From: Bacillota bacterium
GTDB taxonomy: Bacteria; Bacillota; Clostridia; Christensenellales; Aristaeellaceae
Assembly (NCBI GenBank): GCA_023416585.1
Contig: JAEZHM010000059.1
Location: 49,818-113,817 of the forward strand
Direction of reading: 5' to 3'
Length of the DNA: 64,000 nt
Positions 10,239-18,723 of this stretch are shown piece by piece. The notes below the pieces were generated by a model that worked only from the letters and a program-made list of their open reading frames with translations, did no database searches and was not told the DNA's origin. The translations under genes and the position numbers were made by a program. Every line of letters begins with the position of its first letter. The first letter of the stretch is position 1.

Positions 10239-10766
10239 ATGAAACGGATTCTTTTCGTCATCGTGCTTCTTTTCATTCTTCTGATTTGCGCAGGCTTTCC
10301 GCTGATTGCCTTGGCGGAGTCAATAGACGTCATAAAAACGGATGTATCAGGCTACCTGACTCCAGAAGAGTTCGGCACATTTGCCGGGCAGGTAACTTTT
10401 TTGGTGATGGTGGTGCAGTTCATCAAACTGCCCATGGACAAGAAGGTTATTAAGATAAGAACGGAATATGTCGTATACATTGTTGCCATATTTACGCAGG
10501 TATTGGCGCAGGTCACTTTCCACGGTTTCCAGAGCTTCACATGGGCATATGTGCCCAAGTGCATTGCCTATTCCTTCCTGCTGGCAGTCACGGGCAAGGA
10601 AGTATATATCAAAGCCATCGGGAATGTGGAAGCAAAAAAAGCAGAGCTTAAGCATAGGACGGCCGAAGAGCCTGCAGAAATGATGAAACATCAAATGGAA
10701 CCATCCAAGCGGAAAGAGCATGGAGCTTTTCAAAATGGCAACACTCTTAAGGATACTAAAGATTAA
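10239..10766 (+). CDS. Small membrane protein of unknown function
   Basis: 175 residues from the ATG at 10239, chosen because a GGGAG ribosome binding site sits just upstream; an in-frame ATG at 10194 lacks one. A signal-like first helix (MKRILFVIVLLFILLICAGF, ending ALAE) is followed by two or three further hydrophobic stretches (about 40-60, 72-95, 98-115). The tail is charged and rich in Lys/Glu. Size and hydrophobic pattern are reminiscent of phage holins, but no diagnostic motif was seen and there are no phage genes nearby. Function unknown. Confidence 0.65.
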   Translation: MKRILFVIVLLFILLICAGFPLIALAESIDVIKTDVSGYLTPEEFGTFAGQVTFLVMVVQFIKLPMDKKVIKIRTEYVVYIVAIFTQVLAQVTFHGFQSFTWAYVPKCIAYSFLLAVTGKEVYIKAIGNVEAKKAELKHRTAEEPAEMMKHQMEPSKRKEHGAFQNGNTLKDTKD

Positions 10767-10799
10767 TGACATCGTTATGCCCATTTTGCCGGCAGTCAT

Positions 10800-10828
10800 A
10801 CGCCCACGGGAGAGATCCCCGCGGGCGT
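10800..10828 (+). terminator. Hairpin downstream of the small membrane protein
   Basis: GC-rich stem (ACGCCC / GGGCGT plus an inner CGGG / CCCG) with one mismatch, followed by TCCTT. Probable terminator with a poor T-tract. Confidence 0.55.
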
Positions 10829-11050
10829 TCCTTAACAGATTCATCCACTATCATGCGTCTTTGCCTCATTGACCCGCGCCGTCAGCCATTCCTCAGGCTT
10901 CAAAATCCCCTCCGCTTTCTTATGTGGCAAGGCTATGGTATACTGCTTGTGTTACGTTGTTTGCCTGTGGCTGCTATTTGAGCGAAAACCGGCAGCATGC
11001 ATCAGAAGTTTATCCAAATAAAACTCCAAACATGAATTAAGGGAAGAAAC

Positions 11051-11560
11051 ATGCAGGACAGACTTATATATGTGATGGCCCAATTGGATAATGAAACGTG
11101 TGGAAAAATGCGCGGGATTGACCGTCTTTTGCACGAACTGGGCATCGATGCGAAAAAGCCCCCCAAGGTGCCTTATCATATCACCCTGGGCGCCTTTGAA
11201 CTTCATCAGGAACAGGAAATACAAAAGCGGGTGGAAAATGTATGCCGCAGCATGCATCGCTTCCCCCTCACCTATAACCATATCGGCCTTTTTCATCTGA
11301 ACGTCCTGTTTTTCGGCCCGGATGTAAACACGGAGCTGCTTGCGCTCCAGCAGCCCTTTGAGCAAGACAGGATCAAGGAGCACGAGTGGACGGCCCACAC
11401 CACGCTGATGATGGACGAGCCTGAGGTTATTTTAAGAGCCCTGCCTATCGTTGCGGATAAGTTTTGCGGCTTTCACGCCACAGTGGAGAGCGTCAGCCTG
11501 TATGAATTCTGGCCGTCCAGGTTTATCTGCCAGTGCCCTCTTCAAAGCCCGCAAACATGA
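11051..11560 (+). CDS. 2H phosphoesterase, 2'-5' RNA ligase (LigT) family
   Basis: 169 residues. Two H-x-(T/S)-L motifs define the 2H phosphoesterase fold: HITLGAF near residue 39 and HTTLMMD near residue 116, about 77 residues apart. The C-terminal SLYEFWPS segment fits the last strand. Family members hydrolyse or form 2'-5' or cyclic phosphodiester bonds in RNA or nucleotides. The start follows AAGGGA at a normal distance. The gene stands alone; its stop lies 8 nt from the end of the convergent Sel1 remnant. Substrate cannot be predicted. Confidence 0.85.
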   Translation: MQDRLIYVMAQLDNETCGKMRGIDRLLHELGIDAKKPPKVPYHITLGAFELHQEQEIQKRVENVCRSMHRFPLTYNHIGLFHLNVLFFGPDVNTELLALQQPFEQDRIKEHEWTAHTTLMMDEPEVILRALPIVADKFCGFHATVESVSLYEFWPSRFICQCPLQSPQT

Positions 11561-11568
11561 AGAAATGC

Positions 11569-11800
11569 TTATTTCAAGCCGTCAAGCATTTTCACGGCAT
11601 CCTCGTATCCCTGTGCGGCTGCCTTTCCAAGCCAGCTCTTTGAGGCTTCAATGTCTTTTTTACGCCCAGGCCTTGATAGTAGCACATGCCAAGCTCATAC
11701 TGCGCGTCGGCCTCGCCCTGCTCTCCCGACTTTTGCAGCCATTCCGCTGCCAAGGCGGGATCCTTTTTTTACACCATTGCCATGTTATCCCATTCCCGCC
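11569..11800 (-). pseudogene. Sel1-repeat protein remnant with homopolymer frameshifts
   Basis: On the minus strand two Sel1/TPR-like repeats are legible: KKDPALAAEWLQKSGEQGEA, then DAQYELGMCYYQGLGV, and in another frame DIEASKSWLGKAAAQGYEDA followed by VKMLDGLK and a TAA at 11569. The first repeat is reached through a run of seven A where six are needed. The second break is a run of six A where seven would restore V-K-K-D. Upstream, the preceding repeat decays (a GMG-stop-HGNGV-like stretch). Either a decayed gene or two homopolymer assembly errors on top of a truncation. Sel1 proteins are signalling scaffolds. Confidence 0.65.
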
Positions 11801-11826
11801 ACTGGCGGAGTCGGGGTTCCGGAGCG

Positions 11827-14199
11827 TTAAGAGGAAGGCTTTCCAAAAGGCTCCCTCTTTAGGGAGCTGTCGCCGCAGAAACTAAAGGAGTAAATACTGT
11901 GGGTTTCGGAAGGCATCCAAAACCTTTCCAGTGTATCCGCCTCGAACCGCCAATGAAGCGGGCAAAGCGAAAGATAATCATTTTGAAAATACCTTTGATC
12001 TATGAGCAGTACCACGCCGCGGTCGGTTTCGGAGCGGATGACACGCCCAGCGGCCTGAAGCACCTTATGCATGCCCGGGTAACGGTAGGCGTAAGCAAAG
12101 CCGTCGCCCAGGGTTTTTTCGTAGTGGCGGCGCAGCGCCTCCTGCTCCGGGCAAACCATGGGAAGGCCGACGCCCACCACCATCACGCCAAGCAGGCGTT
12201 CACCCGGCAGGTCGATGCCTTCGGCGAATACGCCTCCCAGCACGGCCAGACCAAGCAAAGGCCGGTCATCCGCCGTAAACTTAGCAAGATACGCCTCCCT
12301 ATCCGCTTCCTCCATGCCGTTTTCCTGTATGAGCAAGGGCAAATCCGGATCAGATTTCATAAGCTCCGCTCCCACCAGCTTCAAATAGGCATAGCTGGGA
12401 AAAAAGGTAATATACTTGCCGGGCTTCGCAGCAAACGCATGCAGGATTGCCGCCGCCACCTGAAAGGCCGTCTCCCGCCTGAGCGCATATCTTGTATCCA
12501 CCCGGTGGCGCAAAACAAGCAGGTTTTCCACAGGAAAAGGCGAGGGCAGCGCAAAGCAGGCATCCTCCTCATCGCCGCCCAGCAGCTTTTGCATGGCGGA
12601 AAGCGGCGACAATGTGGCTGAAAAGTAAACTACGCCGGACAGCTTTTTCGTGACTTCCTGAAGGTGTTCTGCCACCGACAGGCATAATAGCCTTACCGCC
12701 CTCTCTTTGCCTTGCTTTTTGCATAGCATCGCGTAATTTGCAAGCCCTCTGTCGGCGGCTGCGCAAAAACCGATCACCATCTGGTAGACTTCCCCCAAGG
12801 CCTGCCCCGCATCTAAGGGGGGCGGATTCCCAAAGGATTCCATGACCTGCTCAAGCAGCACCTGCATGGTGGAAACAAGACCTTCAGGCAGACAACTAAT
12901 CTCCTTTTCCTCCACATCCTCCTCAAAGGGAATAGATCGAAGCTGATTGATGACCTCCGTCAGCGCCTTGTACAGCGGTCCCCTGCGCCCGACGGCTTTT
13001 CCCAGCATGGTGCGGTACGACCGAAAGTACGCACCATCCGCAAGGCCGGATAGCATTTCCCGCGTGCGGGATGCCAGGTTGTGGCTTTCATCCGCCAGCA
13101 ATGTCAGATCAGTCCGCCATTCAAAAATGCGCTTGATCCTGGCAGCCGGGTCAAAGGCATAATTATAGTCGCAGATTACCACATCGGCGATTTCCGTAAG
13201 CGACAGCGCAAACTCAAAGGGGCACAGCAGATACTTGTCCGCCATATCTATAACGGCCTGGCCGTTCCAGTCCGTTGTTTCCATCATTTCAGAAAGCGCG
13301 TCCGGAAGCCGTATAAAATGGCCCTTGGCCCTTTCACAATAATCCGGGTGGCAGCGCGTAAACCGGGGGCACTGTTTTTCCTTGGCGTTTATGGTAAGGC
13401 TGCGCACATGCATGCCCTTTACGCGCATCAGGCCGATGGCTTGAAGCGCCGCCTGACGCGCTGTGGTTCTTGCGGTAAGATAGAATATCTGCCCGGTGAA
13501 CCCCTGGCTTAAGGCTTTTAAGGCCGGGAACAGCACCGCAGCGGACTTGCCTGTGCCTGTAGGCATGCTGGCAAACAGCCGCCTCTTTTGCCGTATGGCC
13601 GTAAACACCTGCACAGCCATCTCCCGCTGGCCGGGCCGGTAACTGTCAAAAGGAAAGGGCAGAGCCATCAAGCTTTCATCACGCCTTGCCCGGTGAAGCC
13701 TTTGCACGGCCTCCCATTTTGCATATGCGTAAATGAGCGCCTCAAATTCTTCCGCCAGCGCGCAGGCGGTTATCTCCTCTTCAAAGGCCGCCCGTACCTT
13801 TCCTTCCTCGGTAACGTACACCACCCTTAAGCAAACGGCTTGCTTCTCCTTTTCCAAGCAAACCAGATGCCCATACACCACAGCCTGGGAGCGATGGGCA
13901 GGCCAGGCAGCTTCCGGCGGCTTAATGCCGGATGAAAGTTTCAGTTCCTCAATGATGGGGATTTCTGCGTCGAAATACGCGTCCATCCGCCCGGCGATCA
14001 GAAAGTCGATCCCCTCCGCGGAAATGTTAAGGCTCACCGGCACCTCCGCCTGCCAGCCATCTTTAAGCTGGCTCTGGCGCGCCTTGTGCCCCTTCATTCC
14101 CGCCTGCATGTCAAGCTTGCCGGAAGCTGGCAATATATCTTCCCCATGGATGGAGAATTCCACCAGGTCCCGCACCGATACGCGCTTCAGCCCTTCCAT
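11827..14199 (-). CDS. XPD/DinG-like Fe-S DNA helicase with N-terminal nuclease-like domain
   Basis: 790 residues. Residues about 60-115 look like a RecB/Cas4-type PD-(D/E)XK nuclease: GRMDAYF, EELKL (ExK), then QAVVYG. A superfamily 2 helicase follows: a Q-like motif (YRPGQREM), Walker A (MPTGTGKS, near 210), cysteines of a putative 4Fe-4S domain (CPRFTRCHPDYC, then LLCPFEF), motif II as DESH rather than DEAH, and motif VI-like QAAGRVIRSETDRG near the C-terminus. Known relatives unwind 5'-3' at repair intermediates. The start follows a GGGGG ribosome binding site. It is probably monocistronic, with unusual nucleotides on neither side. Family confident, nuclease activity inferred. Confidence 0.88.
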   Translation of the reverse strand: MEGLKRVSVRDLVEFSIHGEDILPASGKLDMQAGMKGHKARQSQLKDGWQAEVPVSLNISAEGIDFLIAGRMDAYFDAEIPIIEELKLSSGIKPPEAAWPAHRSQAVVYGHLVCLEKEKQAVCLRVVYVTEEGKVRAAFEEEITACALAEEFEALIYAYAKWEAVQRLHRARRDESLMALPFPFDSYRPGQREMAVQVFTAIRQKRRLFASMPTGTGKSAAVLFPALKALSQGFTGQIFYLTARTTARQAALQAIGLMRVKGMHVRSLTINAKEKQCPRFTRCHPDYCERAKGHFIRLPDALSEMMETTDWNGQAVIDMADKYLLCPFEFALSLTEIADVVICDYNYAFDPAARIKRIFEWRTDLTLLADESHNLASRTREMLSGLADGAYFRSYRTMLGKAVGRRGPLYKALTEVINQLRSIPFEEDVEEKEISCLPEGLVSTMQVLLEQVMESFGNPPPLDAGQALGEVYQMVIGFCAAADRGLANYAMLCKKQGKERAVRLLCLSVAEHLQEVTKKLSGVVYFSATLSPLSAMQKLLGGDEEDACFALPSPFPVENLLVLRHRVDTRYALRRETAFQVAAAILHAFAAKPGKYITFFPSYAYLKLVGAELMKSDPDLPLLIQENGMEEADREAYLAKFTADDRPLLGLAVLGGVFAEGIDLPGERLLGVMVVGVGLPMVCPEQEALRRHYEKTLGDGFAYAYRYPGMHKVLQAAGRVIRSETDRGVVLLIDQRYFQNDYLSLCPLHWRFEADTLERFWMPSETHSIYSFSFCGDSSLKREPFGKPSS

Positions 14200-14351
14200 G
14201 CGTCCCCCATAAGCAAACGTTTGTTTCCATTATGACACATTCATGTGGCCAGTGCAAGGGGAATAGCAAATAAACAGCTCAGAAGACTTCCAGTTTTCTC
14301 GAAAGTTTCCATTGAAAATATTGCCATGAAAAATATTTTGTACGATTTTTG

Positions 14352-14379
14352 TTGACTTTTTCACCTACAGGATTATACT
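14352..14379 (+). promoter_or_regulatory. Sigma-A-type promoter for the potassium locus
   Basis: TTGACT (14352-14357) and TATACT (14374-14379) separated by 16 bp. It points at the potassium-uptake genes and would leave a leader of about 200 nt before the ATG at 14601. I compared the leader by eye with the c-di-AMP (ydaO) riboswitch and saw no convincing match. Confidence 0.65.
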
Positions 14380-14431
14380 ATTTCTTTGTCACAATTTGAA
14401 ACATAGTTTGGGTGCTGTATGGAGGGCATGT

Positions 14432-14461
14432 ATGGGTAAAACCGCGCTATCGATCAGATAA
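14432..14461 (+). CDS. Possible nine-residue leader peptide upstream of the potassium genes
   Basis: A short frame MGKTALSIR-stop begins 5 nt after GGAGGG (14421-14426), inside the leader of the potassium locus. The ribosome binding site is good, but a frame this short can occur by chance. If translated it could act as a leader peptide. Low confidence. Confidence 0.25.
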   Translation: MGKTALSIR

Positions 14462-14600
14462 CAAAAACACTGATAATTGTTTATTATTCTCATAAAACGA
14501 TTGTCATAGCGAATCTTAATACTTTCTTTATGCGTATATGGTCAGTCTAAATCCCGCATTAATATTCGTACCGTTATACTGATTGCCGGGGGTGAAAACC

Positions 14601-15053
14601 ATGCCGGCCTGGGTAGTGGTCCTGCTGTTTTTAGGGGCACTTGTATGTGGGTTTCTGGGTAAGGCTGGCCTTGACCGCATGCATAGGAGCCAAAAAGAGG
14701 AAACAGTCCGCGATACGGAGCCGGGAACACTACTTTTCGGCCAGGAGGAAGACATTTTTTTTGCCAGGGAATGGCTCGAAAAGTCAAATTTCTGCTATGA
14801 TGAAGTAGACGTGCCTACTCTGCCCCGGGAGGGGAATTTTCGTTTTTTATTGGCTTTATCGAAAAACGATGTGGACAACCTGCTTTTGTGTTCAGCCGCC
14901 AGGCGGCGTTTTGACAGCATCAAGACCGCCGCAAGGGTAACAGATACGGTATATCTTCCCGTGTTTAAGGAAGCCGGAATAGACTATATTCTCCCCGGCA
15001 GCGGAGATACTGAAATAATGGAGTTGTTGAATCATGTCCATCCACGTGCTTGA
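14601..15053 (+). CDS. Membrane-anchored half-RCK (TrkA-N-like) protein
   Basis: 150 residues from ATG 14601, chosen because GGGGGTG lies just upstream; an in-frame TTG occurs at 14583. Residues about 4-22 form one membrane helix. Residues about 75-145 match the second half of a TrkA-N/RCK Rossmann domain: FLLALSKNDVDNLLLCSAAR, then IKTAARV, and FKEAGIDYILPG. The first half with the GxGxxG nucleotide loop is absent; instead there is a charged linker (FGQEEDIFFAREWLEKSN). It overlaps the TrkH start by 20 bp, implying coupled expression. It may be a degenerate RCK partner or a docking subunit that lacks nucleotide sensing. Confidence 0.7.
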   Translation: MPAWVVVLLFLGALVCGFLGKAGLDRMHRSQKEETVRDTEPGTLLFGQEEDIFFAREWLEKSNFCYDEVDVPTLPREGNFRFLLALSKNDVDNLLLCSAARRRFDSIKTAARVTDTVYLPVFKEAGIDYILPGSGDTEIMELLNHVHPRA

Positions 15054-16380
15054 CAGGCGGAAAATCAATGAAAGCCAGGTGCTGGCACTGGGCTTTCTTC
15101 TGGTGATCCTCCTGGGCGCTGCACTTTTACGCCTGCCCATTGCCTCACGCGACCGCGTGCCCATTCCCTGGATAGACGCCATCTTTACCTCATCCTCCGC
15201 CACATGTGTCACAGGACTGGTAGTATACGACACATATACACAGTTCACCCTGTTTGGGCAAACTGTGATCATCCTGCTGATCCAGGTGGGCGGTCTTGGC
15301 TTTATGACGGTCGCCACCATGTTCTCCATGTTCATGGGCCGGCGCATTGGCCTGATGGAGCGCGGCATCATGAAAGAGTCCATCGGCACATGGCAGGTAG
15401 GCGGCATTGTGCGCATACTTAAGCATGTGCTGATCGGCACCGCAATTTTGGAAGGCGCCGGGGCCATTTTGCTGTCCATTCGCTTCATCCCCCAAATGGG
15501 CTGGGTCACGGGCATTTATTATGGCATCTTCCATTCCGTTTCCGCCTTCTGCAATGCGGGTTTTGACATCATGGGCCGCTTTGGGCCTTATTCCTCCCTG
15601 GTACCTTATCAAAACGACGTGTTGGTGAACGTCGTCATCATGGCGCTGATCACCGTCGGCGGTTTGGGCTTTGTGGTATGGGAGGATCTGTATGTGAAGC
15701 GTTTCCGCTTCTCCCGCATGAGCCTGCACGCCAAGGCGGTGCTCATCTTCACAACTTTCCTTATTATCAGCGGCGCGGCCTTGTTTTTCTTTCTGGAGCG
15801 GGACAACGCGCTAAAAGGTATGCCCCTTGGCACAAGAATATTGGCCAGCTTCTTCCAATCCGTCACACCGCGTACGGCCGGCTTCAACACGGTGAGCATG
15901 AGCGGCTTAACAGGCGGCGGCAAGCTGCTCTTGACGCTTTTGATGGCTGTCGGCGGCAGCCCCGGATCCACTGCCGGCGGTATGAAAACCACCACGGTGC
16001 TGGTGCTGTTCCTGGCGTCCTTCTCCTTTGTCCGCGGCCGTGAAGACATAAATTATATGGGCCGGCGGCTGGATAGCGGCGTGGCACGCAAAGCTTTCAC
16101 CATCGCCACCATCTATATTCTCACATCCTTGCTGGCAATCATGGCCATCGTGGCCATGCAGCCCTTTGTGATGGAGGATGTGACGTTTGAAGTGGTTTCC
16201 GCCCTCAGCACCGTGGGGTTGACAACAGGCATTACCCAGTCGCTTAACCCTGCTGCCAGGATTATCATATCCTTGCTTGTATACCTGGGCCGGGTAGGTG
16301 CCATATCGGTACTGATGGCATTCACCCACCCGCAAAACGGTTTGAGTAAAAAACCCGTCGACAAAATGATTGTAGGATAA
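15034..16380 (+). CDS. trkH: TrkH/KtrB-family potassium transporter membrane subunit
   Basis: 448 residues with eight or more hydrophobic helices in the four-repeat M1-P-M2 layout of TrkH/KtrB. Pore-loop signatures are visible: SSSATCVTGL (repeat 1), SVSAFCNAGFDI (repeat 2), SVTPRTAGFNTV (repeat 3) and SALSTVGLTTGI (repeat 4), each with the selectivity glycine. It forms a K+ (or Na+/K+) pathway gated by the cytoplasmic TrkA ring. The start overlaps the upstream half-RCK gene by 20 bp, and trkA follows 12 bp after the stop. The 448-residue length is that of KtrB-type rather than the 480-residue enterobacterial TrkH. Confidence 0.93.
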   Translation: MSIHVLDRRKINESQVLALGFLLVILLGAALLRLPIASRDRVPIPWIDAIFTSSSATCVTGLVVYDTYTQFTLFGQTVIILLIQVGGLGFMTVATMFSMFMGRRIGLMERGIMKESIGTWQVGGIVRILKHVLIGTAILEGAGAILLSIRFIPQMGWVTGIYYGIFHSVSAFCNAGFDIMGRFGPYSSLVPYQNDVLVNVVIMALITVGGLGFVVWEDLYVKRFRFSRMSLHAKAVLIFTTFLIISGAALFFFLERDNALKGMPLGTRILASFFQSVTPRTAGFNTVSMSGLTGGGKLLLTLLMAVGGSPGSTAGGMKTTTVLVLFLASFSFVRGREDINYMGRRLDSGVARKAFTIATIYILTSLLAIMAIVAMQPFVMEDVTFEVVSALSTVGLTTGITQSLNPAARIIISLLVYLGRVGAISVLMAFTHPQNGLSKKPVDKMIVG

Positions 16381-16392
16381 GGAGAAGGAATC

Positions 16393-17043
16393 ATGAAATC
16401 CATTCTGGTGATAGGTCTTGGGCGGTTCGGCCGGCATCTGGCCATGAAGTTTGCCGAGCTTCGCGATGAAGTAATGGTGGTGGACACCGACGAAGAACGT
16501 GTCAACGCCCTTGCGCCTGTGGTCACCTCCGCCCAGATCGGAGACTGCACCGACGAAAGAGTCCTGGAAACACTGGGCGTGCGTAATTTCGATATCTGCT
16601 TTGTATGCATTGGAAGTCATTTTCAGTCCTCCCTGGAGGTCACTTCCCTCCTGAAGGAAATGGGCGCGGTCAGGGTTATTGCCAAGGCGGACAGGGATAT
16701 TCACGCCAAGTTCCTCCTGCGAAACGGCGCGGATGAAGTGATCTACCCCGAAAAGGATGTAGCAAACCGTACCGCCATTAAGCACAGCGCAGGCCATACC
16801 TTTGACTATATCGAATGGGCTGAGGATTACTGCATAGCGGAAGTACAGCCCCTGAAAAGTTGGCTTGGAAAAAGCATTCGGGAAGTGGCCGTACGAACAG
16901 AATACAGGGTAGGCATTATCGCCATCAAAGGCCGCAGCGGATTTTCCCAGACGCCGGATGCCGGCTATGTCTTCTCCGATAGCGATCACCTCATTATTGC
17001 CGGCGGCAAAAAAGACGTGGTCAAGCTTCTGAACAGATCATGA
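16393..17043 (+). CDS. trkA: TrkA/KtrA regulatory subunit
   Basis: 216 residues: RCK_N with the Rossmann loop GLGRFGRHLA near residue 7, an acidic strand end VVDTDEER, and IAKADRDIHAKFLLRNGADE near residue 95. An RCK_C domain covers about 135-216 (LIIAGGKKDVVKL at the end). It binds NAD(H)/ATP and forms an octameric ring that gates the TrkH/KtrB channel. It follows trkH by 12 bp behind GGAGAAGGA and is followed by a long hairpin. The intact nucleotide loop contrasts with the truncated half-RCK gene upstream. Confidence 0.93.
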   Translation: MKSILVIGLGRFGRHLAMKFAELRDEVMVVDTDEERVNALAPVVTSAQIGDCTDERVLETLGVRNFDICFVCIGSHFQSSLEVTSLLKEMGAVRVIAKADRDIHAKFLLRNGADEVIYPEKDVANRTAIKHSAGHTFDYIEWAEDYCIAEVQPLKSWLGKSIREVAVRTEYRVGIIAIKGRSGFSQTPDAGYVFSDSDHLIIAGGKKDVVKLLNRS

Positions 17044-17076
17044 TGGAAACAGGATAACATAGCATATAAATTCAAT

Positions 17077-17116
17077 GCCGGGGATGCTTCATTGTTTATA
17101 AGGAAGCATCCCCGGC
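17077..17116 (+). terminator. Long hairpin after trkA
   Basis: A 14-bp perfect stem (17077-17090 pairs with 17103-17116) closing a 12-nt loop, 34 bp after the trkA stop. The T-tract is poor (TGCTATTG), so it may act as a partial terminator or an RNA-stabilising end between the transporter and regulator genes. Confidence 0.65.
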
Positions 17117-17183
17117 TGCTATTGCGGAAATTTGGCAAATCCGTCTCTGCATGCAGCAGCTTCTTTCCAGTGCTTATTCGTAC

Positions 17184-17217
17184 GGCCTGAATCATTCCTA
17201 TGCTTAACATTCAGGCC
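17184..17217 (+). promoter_or_regulatory. Inverted repeat upstream of the KdpD-like kinase gene
   Basis: GGCCTGAAT (17184-17192) and ATTCAGGCC (17209-17217) form a perfect 9-bp inverted repeat with a 16-nt loop, followed by ATTTTGT, 39 bp before the kinase start. It could be a second terminator, an attenuator or a regulator site. Confidence 0.45.
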
Positions 17218-17256
17218 ATTTTGTGGTATATTTATGGGATAGAGGGAGGGCTTCTC

Positions 17257-18666
17257 ATGCATCGCCGCTTAAGCATCCCGCCCAAGGCAGCCTTTGTGCT
17301 CAAAAGTGCAGCCATATTGCTGGCTACGCTGGGTTGTTCGCTTCTTGCGTCCCAAATGGGCATTAACAAGGAAAGCGTATTGATGTTTTTCCTATTGGGT
17401 ACGGTATTGGTACATGTAGTGACGCCGGGCTACTGGTACGGTCTTACAACAGCAGCCGTTCTTGTGGCGACATATTGTTATCAGTACGCCGTACCGCTGC
17501 AATCTTTTTCGGTATCCAGACCAAGCGATATCATGCTGTTGGTATCGTTCTTTATCACATCTTTCCTGTGCGGCACCATTACCAACCGCCTCACCCTTCA
17601 AAGAGAAATATCGGAAAACAACGCCCGCACCGCAAAGCAGATGCAACAAGTGACGGAAGGCTTTTTACAGGTTACGGGAGAAAAGGCCATTGTCTTGCAG
17701 GGCATATTCTACCTAAAGGAACAAGCTGGCCTTGAGTGCGAAGTAAGCCTTTATTCCGGAATGGCCTATCCGCAAGCCGCTTCCCCAGGAGGTGTATTCT
17801 ACGCCGTGCCCATCACGGGCGTATCAAAAACATTGGGCATGCTCAACGCCTATCCTTCCGGGCACATCACCTTTGCGCAGGAACTGTTATTGAAGGCCGT
17901 GGCGGCGCAGATGGCAATCGCTTTGGACAGGGATTCCTTTTATATAGAGCAGGAAAAGATACGCATGGCCATGGAGCGGGAGCGGCTGCGCAGCACGCTG
18001 CTTAGGGCCGTGGCCCATGATCTACGCAGCCCCCTGACCGTTCTGGCCGGAGCCAGCGGGCTTTTATCCGGCAGTATACAGGTGCTGACCGACCCTGAAA
18101 AAGCGAAGCTGGCCAAGGATATCAATGAAGAAGTGATCTGGCTGACAGATCTGGTAGAAAATATATTGAGTATGACCCAAATCCAGGAAAGCCGCCTTTT
18201 CCTGCGCCGGCAGGAGGAGGTGGTAGACGACGCGGTGAACGAAGCCGTCAAGCACGTTTCCCCTCTTCTTCAGGGCAGAAAGTTTTCTGTAACGCTGCCG
18301 GAAGAAGTGGTCACCGCGCCTATGGATATAAAGCTCGTTACCCAGGTCATCATCAATCTTCTGGATAACGCCGCCCGCCACACACCTCCCGGCTCCGCCG
18401 TATCTCTCACCGTCATCCCTTCGGCTAAGGAAGTGACATTCGAGGTGTGCGATGACGGCCCGGGCATTGACCCCGCCATCCAGAATACGCTGTTTGAAGG
18501 CTTTACGCAAAAGAGCAGCAAGGTTCTGGACGGCCAGCGCGGTCTGGGAATAGGGCTTGCCATCTGCCAAGCGGTGGTTTCCGCCCACTTTGGTACCATC
18601 CGGGCGGAGAACAGGCAGGAAGGCGGCTCAAGATTCGTGTTCACCCTGCCAAGAGGGGAAGGGTAG
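17257..18666 (+). CDS. KdpD-like sensor histidine kinase lacking the KdpD/Usp N-terminus
   Basis: 469 residues from the ATG at 17257, preceded by GGGAGG. Residues about 10-105 form the four-helix DUF4118 membrane module typical of KdpD. A GAF-like segment covers about 130-215, then a HisKA domain with the phospho-acceptor in VAHDLRSPLT (about residue 250) and a HATPase with NLLDNAARHTPP, DDGPGID and GLGIGLAICQ. Full KdpD is about 900 residues with a cytoplasmic KdpD domain and a universal stress domain ahead of the helices; both are missing here. Position after trkH-trkA suggests control of potassium uptake or turgor response. It is followed by a KdpE-like regulator. Confidence 0.88.
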   Translation: MHRRLSIPPKAAFVLKSAAILLATLGCSLLASQMGINKESVLMFFLLGTVLVHVVTPGYWYGLTTAAVLVATYCYQYAVPLQSFSVSRPSDIMLLVSFFITSFLCGTITNRLTLQREISENNARTAKQMQQVTEGFLQVTGEKAIVLQGIFYLKEQAGLECEVSLYSGMAYPQAASPGGVFYAVPITGVSKTLGMLNAYPSGHITFAQELLLKAVAAQMAIALDRDSFYIEQEKIRMAMERERLRSTLLRAVAHDLRSPLTVLAGASGLLSGSIQVLTDPEKAKLAKDINEEVIWLTDLVENILSMTQIQESRLFLRRQEEVVDDAVNEAVKHVSPLLQGRKFSVTLPEEVVTAPMDIKLVTQVIINLLDNAARHTPPGSAVSLTVIPSAKEVTFEVCDDGPGIDPAIQNTLFEGFTQKSSKVLDGQRGLGIGLAICQAVVSAHFGTIRAENRQEGGSRFVFTLPRGEG

Positions 18667-18723
18667 GGTAAAATTTCAAAATACCCTGCAATGTCATACC
18701 GCTGTACAAAGAAAGGGAACGTC

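Noticed and set aside
10239..10766. Phage holin
   Set aside because: Hydrophobic layout is similar, but no holin signature or phage genes are present.
14386..14600. c-di-AMP (ydaO) riboswitch upstream of the trk genes
   Set aside because: The location would fit, but I saw no conserved ydaO core; only a candidate promoter and a tiny frame were reported.
15907..16989. 360-residue minus-strand frame across trkH and trkA
   Set aside because: Antisense shadow over two intact recognised genes.
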